A program made the translations under genes and the position numbers. Positions 1 through 5,848 of a DNA stretch of 25,280 nucleotides are shown here, piece after piece (position 1 is the first letter of the stretch; every line of letters starts with the position of its first letter). This stretch comes from a virus: positions 1 through 25,280 of the IMG/VR virus record IMGVR_UViG_3300032289_000249. One strand, 5' to 3'. The notes under the pieces are model-generated. The model was given only the letters and a program-made list of their open reading frames with translations. It did not search any database and had not been told where the DNA came from.

Positions 1-77
1 AAAGATGCGTCATCTCGCTCAGAATATCTAATGATATCCTGAACAAGATTGTTGTAGGTCATTACATATGCTGGCAT
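1..77 (-). CDS. Neck/connector-type structural protein, N-terminal fragment
   Basis: Partial gene running off the left edge; only the first 25 codons are present. The peptide begins MPAYVMTYNNLVQDI and continues with IRYSERDD, resembling the start of phage neck or tail-completion proteins, which often open with an MTYxxLVxDIxxYxER pattern. It starts two bases after the stop codon of the adaptor gene, so the two are probably co-transcribed and translationally coupled. The neighbour is a head-to-tail adaptor, which fits a connector role. The fragment is too short for a domain assignment; the family is a pattern-based guess. Confidence 0.6.
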   Translation of the reverse strand, partial: MPAYVMTYNNLVQDIIRYSERDDAS

Positions 78-79
78 GA

Positions 80-1150
80 TTACCTTGTGTAGTAAGAGTA
101 GTTAGGTCTAAGGAAAATTGGTAGTTCGTCTTCCTCGCCGTTTTCAGCGCCTTGTAAATGTTTCATTGCCTGGGCTTCTAAGTACTGAACCCGGTTCAAA
201 TCAATACCCGGCAGTTGTAGCGCCAATTCGTGGCTTAGCATTGCCTGTACGGCGCGCAACCAACGGTTAGGTACGTAGAGCTCGTTGCTAAGATTACCTA
301 CGTCCCAAGGCTGCAGTTCTAATACCATCTGCAACATTTGGAAGTCATTGTTAGGCACAGGCCAGATACGGATTTGTGGGTCAATTTTTTTATCAAACCA
401 ATACTGTAGAGCACGATTAGAGGCAAAGGCTTGCTGTGGAAGTGAAAAGTAATCGTCACGGTTCAAAGGAGCTATCGGGATAACTTGTTGCACGTAGTTG
501 AATGTAATTTGACGCAATGAGAATGTAGATGCTACTGTCTCACGCAATCTGTAGTAGTTGTGGTTGACTGTAGTGTCAATTGGGTAGTATGCCCATGTAC
601 CATCTTGCAAAACAGTCGTAGGTAATGTCTCTATGGTAGACCATGTGCTTCCGTTTTCGCTTGACTCTAAAATTAAATTGTACGTCGCTGAACCACCGCC
701 TGCAACGTAAGCATTAAATCCTACGTTGGTAATTCTTTGACCTGCACTGTAAGATGCACCAAACCAATTATTAGCGCCAGAGATTGACGTTGCAAAACCA
801 TTTAAGTTACCGTCAAACAATGTTGACGCGTTTGCGTTTGCAGTAGGTAGGGCTGCTGATATTTGTGGTGCTACTTGATATGACCAGTTTGCTGCACGAA
901 TACCAATTGTCGTAGCTGGTAGGTCAACCACCTTTTGTCCATTGACAATACCAATTAAAATCTCTTTAATCATCCACAAGTTAACACCTTTGTTAGGTAG
1001 GTCTTGTAGGATGTAGTAAAGAGCTTGCTTGGCAGCGTCAATGTACTGAGGTGTTTGTTCTTCTGCTGTCTTACCAGCGGCACGGAACGCGTACTCAATT
1101 AATTGAGCAACTTTAATTTTAGTTTGGTTTTGTGTGTTTGAGTACGCCAC
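80..1150 (-). CDS. Head-to-tail adaptor-like protein with inserted discoidin-like domain
   Basis: A 356-aa protein in three parts. Residues 1-85 are helical (IEYAFRAAG, YIDAAKQALYYILQDLP, NLWMIKEIL) and end in a short strand, as in the N-terminus of P22 gp4/HK97 gp6-type adaptors and related packaged-DNA stabilisation proteins. Residues about 222-356 (RDDYFSLPQQ, YWFDKKIDPQIRIWPVP, LYVPNRWLRAVQAMLSHELA) look like the conserved C-terminal half of that family. Between them, about residues 92-220, lies a beta-rich segment (LFDGNLNGFA, NNWFGASY, LESSENGSTWSTI, HNYYRLRE) with the look of an F5/8 type C (galactose-binding-like) domain. Such adaptors usually lack it. It probably sits at the head-tail joint and may display a sugar-binding module. 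The adaptor call is fairly confident, the inserted fold moderately so. Confidence 0.65.
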   Translation of the reverse strand: MAYSNTQNQTKIKVAQLIEYAFRAAGKTAEEQTPQYIDAAKQALYYILQDLPNKGVNLWMIKEILIGIVNGQKVVDLPATTIGIRAANWSYQVAPQISAALPTANANASTLFDGNLNGFATSISGANNWFGASYSAGQRITNVGFNAYVAGGGSATYNLILESSENGSTWSTIETLPTTVLQDGTWAYYPIDTTVNHNYYRLRETVASTFSLRQITFNYVQQVIPIAPLNRDDYFSLPQQAFASNRALQYWFDKKIDPQIRIWPVPNNDFQMLQMVLELQPWDVGNLSNELYVPNRWLRAVQAMLSHELALQLPGIDLNRVQYLEAQAMKHLQGAENGEEDELPIFLRPNYSYYTR

Positions 1151-1153
1151 GTT

Positions 1154-1321
1154 TTATCTTCCTCTGCCTGCTGCTTTTTTAGGCACCTTGTTAGGTAGGT
1201 TCTTAGATGCTGGACCAGCCTTTATAAACTCCTTGCCAACCTTCTTAGGTATGCCAAGGGTGCTCTTGCCAGCCGCCGCAGCGCCCATTGCGCCGCGTTG
1301 TGCTTCTGACTTATAAGGCAT
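1154..1321 (-). CDS. Small basic phage protein ([10 protein letters not shown] type)
   Basis: A 55-aa, strongly basic ORF. It begins [20 protein letters not shown] and continues [17 protein letters not shown], ending in a Lys/Arg-rich tail (KKAAGRGR). Small proteins with the opening YKSxAQRxxM and the GIPxKVxxEF pattern recur in phage late regions, with unknown function. Its ATG overlaps the stop of the preceding gene as TAATG, so translation is probably coupled. Its stop lies only three bases before the adaptor start. No membrane segment or cysteine is visible. A nucleic-acid or portal-ring contact is possible but unsupported. Confidence 0.7.
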   Translation of the reverse strand: MPYKSEAQRGAMGAAAAGKSTLGIPKKVGKEFIKAGPASKNLPNKVPKKAAGRGR

Positions 1322-1662
1322 TATTTCTTATTCCCGCGTTTTGCTTTGCCACCATTTTTTAAAGGTACTAAGTGCTCTTTTAGCTTTTCTCGAGCTGGAT
1401 TACTTCCACCATCAATCCTTGGAATATTTTTTCTTTTTGATTCTTGTGTCGGCATATCAATGCCTTCTACTTTGTATCCTTTATTACTATCTATAAAACT
1501 TCTATCACTGCCAGATTTAGCAGTTAACCCCGGTTTTAAATCTACAGGATTTTTAATAGCAGATTTAATAGCAGATTTGTTTCCCTCAACAATGTTACCT
1601 TCTGAATATTTTTTAACAGAACCACCGGTTTTCATTTTAGGAAGGCACTTAAAGTCTTTCAT
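1321..1662 (-). CDS. Basic hypothetical protein with GG motifs
   Basis: A 113-aa Lys-rich protein without recognised domains. The chosen start (MKDFKCLPK) overlaps the upstream stop as TAATG. It carries short Lys/Gly motifs, [14 protein letters not shown] near the N-terminus and [10 protein letters not shown] near the C-terminus, of the same style as those in the upstream 279-aa gene. The duplicated SAIKSAIKN is a small internal repeat. Low complexity and high charge suggest a disordered protein, perhaps bound to DNA or to the inside of the head. Lying between a GG-repeat protein and the adaptor implies a late virion role, which is inference only. Confidence 0.65.
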   Translation of the reverse strand: MKDFKCLPKMKTGGSVKKYSEGNIVEGNKSAIKSAIKNPVDLKPGLTAKSGSDRSFIDSNKGYKVEGIDMPTQESKRKNIPRIDGGSNPAREKLKEHLVPLKNGGKAKRGNKK

Positions 1663-2501
1663 TATATTGAGCCTCCGCAAGCACGACCAATTGCAGTAAT
1701 ACCTTTTAACAATGCACGCTCTTCATCTGTCATAGCTCCCTGTCCCATCATTGGCATAGCTTTTTGACGTTCCATGTCTGAGATTGCGCCTTGTCCTGCC
1801 ATCTCTTGACCAGCAAACTGACCCATTTGGCTTGGTGTTAAACCTGCGCCCATGGCGTTGTTAGTACGAGCCATCTTGCGCTGTCTTTCTAATTCCATCA
1901 TCTTGCGGTCCATATCAGACATAGTGCCTTGACCTACAGGAACACTGCCGCCATATTGGAACATTGGCATTTCGCCTTCCGCTGGGAACTCTGGCTCTGC
2001 CATAGTCATTGGTTTAGCAGGAGCTGATTTTGTCTTAGGGGCTGCTTTCTTTGGTGCAGAACCTTTTTTCTTAATACTAGCAATGTCTTTCTTGTCGGCT
2101 GCTGTCTTTTTCATACCAATAATTTCGCCGCCGTCTTTGCATTTTTTAATTGAACCGCCGTCTTTTTTCTTTAATAACTTAAAGTCTTCAGCATCAATCT
2201 TACCGTTATCATTTTTATCAATCTTGTCTTGATTGCCTTTAAGTCCAACTTCGCCACCCTTTTGGTATTTCTTAACTGTGCCGGTTTCTTTTTTGCAACG
2301 ACCACCATTTTTTAATTTTAACTCTGTCTTGCCTTCACCTTTGTGCTTTGCTGACTCATGCTGACCGACAGCTTTTTTAACAATTTTCTTGTCTTGTTTC
2401 ATGTCTTTTGCGTCGCAAGCTGGAGTGTTGCGTGCCTTGTATCCCACTTGGCCGCCTTCTTTGAAGCATGCAATCTTAGGGTTTTTCTTGAAGCCTTCCA
2501 T
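1662..2501 (-). CDS. Lys-rich GG-repeat protein with EF-hand-like loop
   Basis: A 279-aa protein, not assignable to a named family. The N-terminal 130 residues are very Lys-rich and carry repeated GG motifs: FKEGGQVG (13-20), LKNGGRCKK (63-71), YQKGGEVGLKG (79-89), KKDGGSIKK (112-120) and CKDGGEIIG (121-129). Between them lies DKNDNGKIDAED (95-106), which matches an EF-hand/dockerin-type calcium loop. Residues 131-170 are an Ala/Pro/Lys linker. The C-terminal part holds FQYGGSVPVG and three copies of GQG(A/T)(M/I)(S/T)D followed by charged helix (190, 237, 254). The start has a good ribosome site (GAGGAAATACC-ATG). It follows a motif site and hairpin, so it is probably the first gene of a separate transcript running into the neck genes. 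Confidence 0.7.
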   Translation of the reverse strand: MEGFKKNPKIACFKEGGQVGYKARNTPACDAKDMKQDKKIVKKAVGQHESAKHKGEGKTELKLKNGGRCKKETGTVKKYQKGGEVGLKGNQDKIDKNDNGKIDAEDFKLLKKKDGGSIKKCKDGGEIIGMKKTAADKKDIASIKKKGSAPKKAAPKTKSAPAKPMTMAEPEFPAEGEMPMFQYGGSVPVGQGTMSDMDRKMMELERQRKMARTNNAMGAGLTPSQMGQFAGQEMAGQGAISDMERQKAMPMMGQGAMTDEERALLKGITAIGRACGGSI

Positions 2502-2543
2502 GGTATTTCCTCGAGGTTAAATGGTTGAATGGGATTGTGCACA

Positions 2544-2563
2544 TCCCTAATACTACTTATGCA
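2544..2563 (-). promoter_or_regulatory. Copy 1 of the 20-base late motif (candidate phage promoter)
   Basis: Minus strand reads TGCATAAGTAGTATTAGGGA. It lies between the lysozyme gene and the 279-aa GG-repeat gene, directly after a T-run hairpin and about 43 bases before the ATG at 2501. From its GGGA the minus strand continues as GGGATGTGCACAATCCC, able to fold into a 5-bp hairpin (2531-2547). The resemblance to single-subunit RNA polymerase promoters (an A/T-rich core ending in TAGGGA) is the reason for calling it a promoter. This is inferred from position and repetition. Confidence 0.6.
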
Positions 2564-2564
2564 C

Positions 2565-2583
2565 AAAAAAAGGCCACTAGGCC
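2565..2583 (-). terminator. Weak intrinsic terminator after lysozyme
   Basis: On the minus strand the lysozyme stop codon sits inside GGCCTAGTGGCC, a 4-bp stem with a TAGT loop, followed immediately by seven T residues. The stem is short, so strength is uncertain. A motif site follows directly, which makes a stop-then-restart junction plausible. Confidence 0.5.
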
Positions 2584-3098
2584 CCATTGATAAACAGTTT
2601 GTGTTCCATGTGTCTTCGCTTTGTCAAGGACTTAGGATTGTCCCAATTCAGCATGGACCTGGCCGCTAACATATAGTCTCCACCGTTTAGATAATAGACA
2701 GTGTGTGAACGTTTAAAATTATCATGTCCAATATTAAAGCAAAGGCTCATTAGAGCGTCGAATTGTCCCTGGGTAAGGGGTAGGGTTACCCCAGACTTAA
2801 TAACGTCCTCACAGGGCCTCATATCGCTTAATAGGAGGTCTTCTACTTGCCTGTCTGACAGGGTGGCGTAGTAAAGGTGTGGCTCATTGTTTCTGATAAG
2901 GTGCCCTACGCCAATGGTCATGTTGCCATATCCATCATCGTAAGCCTGATGTCTAACACCCTCAAAGTGCTTAATAAGCTCGATGGTGGATGTTGTAATA
3001 CCCACTTCCGACTTTTTTAAAGACAGTGGATAATCATGTAAGGTCATGATTATAACGAAAAAAATGTAAACTACCCAGAATGTTAGTCGTGATTTCAT
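2577..3098 (-). CDS. Endolysin: T4-type (GH24) lysozyme with signal anchor
   Basis: A 173-aa muramidase that would cleave the MurNAc-GlcNAc bond of peptidoglycan. Residues 5-20 (LTFWVVYIFFVIIMTL) form a single hydrophobic segment after MKSR, as in signal-anchor-release endolysins such as that of phage P21. The GH24 catalytic triad is visible as E46, D55 and T61 (E-8-D-5-T spacing, within FEGVRHQAYDDGYGNMTIGVGH split by the active-site loop), and C-terminal family motifs FDALMSLCFNIG and NW follow. The ATG at 3098 is chosen because it places the anchor at the N-terminus; a longer upstream reading overlaps the peptidase. The anchor suggests Sec-dependent export, with a holin or membrane depolarisation as the timer. 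The stop is TAG. Confidence 0.85.
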   Translation of the reverse strand: MKSRLTFWVVYIFFVIIMTLHDYPLSLKKSEVGITTSTIELIKHFEGVRHQAYDDGYGNMTIGVGHLIRNNEPHLYYATLSDRQVEDLLLSDMRPCEDVIKSGVTLPLTQGQFDALMSLCFNIGHDNFKRSHTVYYLNGGDYMLAARSMLNWDNPKSLTKRRHMEHKLFINGA

Positions 3099-3113
3099 AC
3101 TACTACTAATGCA
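3094..3113 (-). promoter_or_regulatory. Copy 2 of the late motif, fused to the lysozyme start
   Basis: Minus strand reads TGCATTAGTAGTAGTATGAA, the most divergent of the five copies. The lysozyme ATG (3098-3096) occupies bases 16-18 of the motif, so initiation at the usual GGGA position would give an almost leaderless transcript. It lies just downstream of the peptidase stop at 3118. Lower confidence than copies 1, 3 and 5. Confidence 0.4.
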
Positions 3114-3117
3114 AACT

Positions 3118-3552
3118 TTAGGAAAAAGACCGTGTCCCAGTTTTATCAATAATAAGAGTTTGGCCTCTTGGCGTTGAGCCTTGTTTATCAGGGATACTAA
3201 TGTGTGTCCAAGAATCAAACTCACGGATTAGCTGGTCATACTGAAGCTCTGAGGCAATAATAGCTCGGCACACTGCGTCTGGAGTCATTCCAGGTACTCT
3301 AATATCTGCCGCGCACCCTATTAAATGCTGGCTATTCTTAGAGCCTTTTACAGCGGCATTAACCAACGGACCACGATAAGCTGAGTTAATCATCACCGGC
3401 TTGCCTAATACCTTACGCACTTCTTCTAAAAAATTAGCTAGGCGAACTAGGTTTTGTTGGGCAGTAGGATTTGGAGTGTTATCTAAGTTGTGCCTTAAAG
3501 CCGTTTCACTGATGGTTAGTTCTTCAAGCGTAAAGTTAGGGCTTAGGTTCAT
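3118..3552 (-). CDS. Peptidase M15-type cell-wall peptidase
   Basis: A 144-aa zinc peptidase of the M15A type, likely to cut peptide cross-links of peptidoglycan. The family signature is clear: SAYRGPLVNAAVKGSKNSQH (57-76), GCAADIRVPG (79-88) and SWTHISI (114-120). Expected zinc ligands are H76, D83 and H117. The N-terminal FTLEELTISETA is also typical. There is no signal peptide, so exit would need the adjacent holin. Its ATG overlaps the holin stop (ATGA), linking the two. Together with the downstream lysozyme the phage carries two enzymes that attack different peptidoglycan bonds. One of them might instead act in the virion at entry. Confidence 0.85.
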   Translation of the reverse strand: MNLSPNFTLEELTISETALRHNLDNTPNPTAQQNLVRLANFLEEVRKVLGKPVMINSAYRGPLVNAAVKGSKNSQHLIGCAADIRVPGMTPDAVCRAIIASELQYDQLIREFDSWTHISIPDKQGSTPRGQTLIIDKTGTRSFS

Positions 3553-3947
3553 TTCTTAGCTTTCATATCCATAATCTTCTCTAGCGTACGACCACCAAAG
3601 TAAAAAGACATAATCAACATGCCCCACTGTCCTAGCAGTTCAACATAGGGTTGATGCACATTCATTTCAAACGCACTCATAATCGCAAACGCCGTATATA
3701 CACTCAAAATAAATATAAGTGTTGCTGGGCGTATGTTCTTGGAAAGAAAAGAATCACTAGCCATGTCAGCTTGCTGGCGCTTGGTCAGTTCTTGGTTCTC
3801 AATATTGTCAGCATTAAGTTCAGCCAAACGACCCTCTTGTTGCATCTTCAATAACTCAGCTTGAGCCTTGGCTTTAGCTTCTGGGTCTGGAATAAACTTA
3901 TCTAGCACCTTCATTCCAACATCTAGTATGGATGCAATTGGTAACAT
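3549..3947 (-). CDS. Holin-like membrane protein (GTA holin / 3TM-type)
   Basis: A 132-aa protein. The first 65 residues are amphipathic and charged (DKFIPDPEAKAKAQAELLKM, a pattern shared with the GTA_holin_3TM group). Two membrane segments follow, about residues 73-93 (ATLIFILSVYTAFAIMSAF) and 102-118 (VELLGQWGMLIMSFYFGGR), with the typical end FGGRTLEKIM. It directly precedes and overlaps the cell-wall peptidase gene and follows a small membrane protein, as expected of a lysis cassette. Known proteins of this group are called holins mainly by context; pore formation here is inferred. Confidence 0.75.
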   Translation of the reverse strand: MLPIASILDVGMKVLDKFIPDPEAKAKAQAELLKMQQEGRLAELNADNIENQELTKRQQADMASDSFLSKNIRPATLIFILSVYTAFAIMSAFEMNVHQPYVELLGQWGMLIMSFYFGGRTLEKIMDMKAKK

Positions 3948-3948
3948 A

Positions 3949-4161
3949 TTATTTGTGGAAGAAGCTAGTTAGATAGGTAACCAAACCGCCGACTCCGGAT
4001 GCAATGACCATACCCATCCAGAAGCCACCCTTAGATTTGTTGGCGAGCTCAAGTAGCTGTTCCATGTTAGTCTCCAGCTTGTCTATCTTCTTTTCCATAG
4101 ACTCTACCTGAGCTACCAGTTTGCCGTATTTGTAGAGGTCCACTCCGTTATCTGTAGTCAT
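3949..4161 (-). CDS. Small coiled-coil membrane protein of the lysis cassette
   Basis: A 70-aa protein with a heptad-rich helix (LVAQVESMEKKIDKLETNME, residues 15-34) and one membrane segment near the C-terminus (FWMGMVIASGVGGLVTYLTSFF, about 47-68, split at GG). This layout resembles haemolysin XhlA-type and other small phage lysis accessory proteins. It is separated from the holin start by one base (TAATATG), so both are likely translated together. Possible jobs are holin partner, antiholin or spacer. The sequence alone does not decide. Confidence 0.65.
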   Translation of the reverse strand: MTTDNGVDLYKYGKLVAQVESMEKKIDKLETNMEQLLELANKSKGGFWMGMVIASGVGGLVTYLTSFFHK

Positions 4162-4171
4162 TATTTAGTCT

Positions 4172-4438
4172 TTATATTGTGCTTACGGGCGATACCACCA
4201 CAGGATAAGGCTGAACTAGCGCTTCAATAACATCCGCATTTTGAGGATTAGAAGCTAAAGCGGTTTGTCTTTCAACTAACCAAACGGGAGCCATACCTTG
4301 AATAATTTCTTCTAATCTGTCACCTACTGGGAAAGCGTTGTTTTCTATTGGTAAGTCAATAGCATATGTCCATTTTCCTGCGTACTCTACATTGATTTGA
4401 CCGTTTTCTTTGTCAAAACTTCTAATAATATATTCCAT
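4172..4438 (-). CDS. Small hypothetical protein after the glycine-rich adhesin
   Basis: An 88-aa protein beginning MEYIIRSFDKENGQINVEYAGKW-type sequence, then LPIENNAFPVGDRLEEII and a C-terminal tail rich in Val and Pro. The ATG at 4438 is preferred over an upstream TTG because AGGAG lies six bases before it. No membrane segment or known motif is visible. Short proteins of this kind often follow fibre genes and are annotated as tail fibre assembly or hypothetical proteins. The position between the adhesin and the lysis genes suggests a fibre-associated role. Confidence 0.6.
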   Translation of the reverse strand: MEYIIRSFDKENGQINVEYAGKWTYAIDLPIENNAFPVGDRLEEIIQGMAPVWLVERQTALASNPQNADVIEALVQPYPVVVSPVSTI

Positions 4439-4455
4439 ATTCAACTCCTACTTAA

Positions 4456-5220
4456 TTAATTTAACGCGCCGTTACGAGTTCCCGCAACAACCCATGTTAT
4501 AAACGTTGGCCCACCTTGAGTACACGCACCTCCACCACCACCAGAACCTCCGGAGCCAGCACCTGGAGCACCTCCTGCACCTGAACTGCCGTATGTACCT
4601 CCATTACCCCCAGCACCAGCGGGGACTGTTTCACCACCACCGCCGCCGCCGCCATCTCCACCATTACCAGCTGATGTTAATGTGCCACTTCCCCCATTAC
4701 CACCACCATTTCTACCACTACCGCCGCTACTAACTCCAATACCACCACCACCACCACCGCCACCAGCTGAACCATCTTGCGCCCAAGAACCGCCACCTCC
4801 ACCACCACCACCGCCAGCAACTCTATTGTTATTTGTAATAGCAACAGCATATTGAGCTAAAATCGCAGGGCCACCACCGCCGCCACCGCTAGGAAAGTCA
4901 AAAGGAGGAGCACCATTACCACCATTACCACCACGCCCTACTATTGTTCCATTATTTATTACTGTGATTGTGTCACCAGTTGTCCATGAATTATCTACTG
5001 TAAAAGCATATGAACCTGTAGAAGCTGAAGAAACAAATATACCATTATTGATTGTTAAAGTAACGTCTGTTTTACCTGCCTTATATCCAGTAACTTTAGC
5101 AGTGTTTAGTGTGTAGTTTGCTGTGTCAGATGAAATAACAATATTTGCTACAAGACGGCCTGCGGTAGTTAAACCAAATCCTCTTGCTGAAGCGGCTGCA
5201 AAGGTACCTAAGATTGGCAT
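4456..5220 (-). CDS. Glycine-rich adhesin, probable receptor-binding tip
   Basis: A 254-aa protein. Residues 1-95 form a beta-rich attachment domain (TVDNSWTTGDTITVINNGTI), a pattern seen at the base of glycine-rich modules in lambda gpJ-like and other fibre proteins. From about residue 95 to 235 come runs of Gly, some of 6-9 residues, separated by short loops (GRGGNGGNG, SGRNGGGNGGSG, GAGGNGGTYGSSGAGG). This recalls the polyglycine type II helix bundle known from phage S16 gp38, where the loops between the Gly runs contact the receptor. A short hydrophobic end (TFITWVVAGTRNGALN) closes it. It is the last large gene of the fibre region, fitting a distal receptor-binding subunit. Fold by analogy only. 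Confidence 0.7.
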   Translation of the reverse strand: MPILGTFAAASARGFGLTTAGRLVANIVISSDTANYTLNTAKVTGYKAGKTDVTLTINNGIFVSSASTGSYAFTVDNSWTTGDTITVINNGTIVGRGGNGGNGAPPFDFPSGGGGGGPAILAQYAVAITNNNRVAGGGGGGGGGSWAQDGSAGGGGGGGGIGVSSGGSGRNGGGNGGSGTLTSAGNGGDGGGGGGGETVPAGAGGNGGTYGSSGAGGAPGAGSGGSGGGGGACTQGGPTFITWVVAGTRNGALN

Positions 5221-5229
5221 AGTTAACTC

Positions 5230-5655
5230 TTATTTAAATTGTGTTTGACTTGCTAAAACCGTAAATGTTGCGTTAGCAGTTTTAATGATTGTATATACAT
5301 ACACATCTAAGCCGTTTATGTTACCACTTGTCCAAGCGGAACCGCCCTGATACTTTGGTGTAACAGAAGAGCCATCAATCTGCAAAGCGTTGTTGTAATA
5401 AGCAGTACCACCTTGGGTTGCTATAAACACAACCGTCACAGCTTGACCTGTTGCCAGCATGGTATTTAAACTGACAGAAGATGAGCCACGAACGTTAATC
5501 GTCCAGTTTGCAGACGCATTGGATGTGTAGTAGACAATACTTTCATTTAAAGCGTTGAGGTTAATTGTTCCTGTTGCCGCTGTTGCAGAAATAGTTGCAT
5601 TCTCAACTAAGCCCGTTGGGTTTACTAAAGGGCCTTGTACTTGTGTTAATGCCAT
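5230..5655 (-). CDS. Phage virion/fibre-associated structural protein
   Basis: A 141-aa beta-rich protein (ENATISATAATGTINLNALN, VTVVFIATQGGTAYYNNALQ, YVYTIIKTANATFTVLAS). Proteins of this pattern are widespread in aquatic phage genomes near fibre genes, with no assigned function. The ribosome site AGGAG lies eight bases before the ATG and is embedded in the last codons of the upstream small gene. No catalytic residues are visible. It probably forms a compact beta-sandwich on the tail or fibre, by context only. Confidence 0.6.
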   Translation of the reverse strand: MALTQVQGPLVNPTGLVENATISATAATGTINLNALNESIVYYTSNASANWTINVRGSSSVSLNTMLATGQAVTVVFIATQGGTAYYNNALQIDGSSVTPKYQGGSAWTSGNINGLDVYVYTIIKTANATFTVLASQTQFK

Positions 5656-5658
5656 ATA

Positions 5659-5847
5659 TTATTCTCCTGAGTCGGCAGGTTGCGGGGTGTTGCCCTCGGC
5701 AAGCCATTTTAAATAAGCCTGGTAATCGGTGTTGTCGGGTGCGAAAGGAATACTTAAATTGTAGTCTTCACCAATTAGCATGACAGATGATTCCGTCATT
5801 TCTCGTGTTATTGGATTTAATGTTTTAACTAATTTATATTGTGTCAT
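5659..5847 (-). CDS. Small fibre accessory protein, paralogue A
   Basis: A 62-aa protein whose C-terminal part YQAYLKWLAEGNTPQPAD is nearly the same as that of the gene at 8873-9046. Its ATG lies one base after the stop of the preceding fibre gene (TAA-A-ATG); a longer in-frame reading overlaps that gene and is not preferred. Such a short acidic protein after each copy of the same fibre module suggests a fibre-assembly chaperone or base-attachment peptide. No family can be named with certainty. Confidence 0.65.
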   Translation of the reverse strand: MTQYKLVKTLNPITREMTESSVMLIGEDYNLSIPFAPDNTDYQAYLKWLAEGNTPQPADSGE

Positions 5848-5848
5848 T

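Noticed and set aside
2399-2587. Minus-strand ORF spanning motif copy 1
   Set aside because: It runs across the hairpin and leader and overlaps the 279-aa gene in another frame; composition is not protein-like and no start signal was seen.
3099-3224. Longer reading of the lysozyme gene from 3224
   Set aside because: It would overlap most of the peptidase C-terminus and bury the signal anchor after 42 residues; the ATG at 3098 gives the expected architecture.
4506-4733. Plus-strand ORF rich in His and Leu
   Set aside because: It is the antisense image of the Gly-rich repeats (GGN codons read as CCA/CAC), with no ribosome site or protein-like composition.
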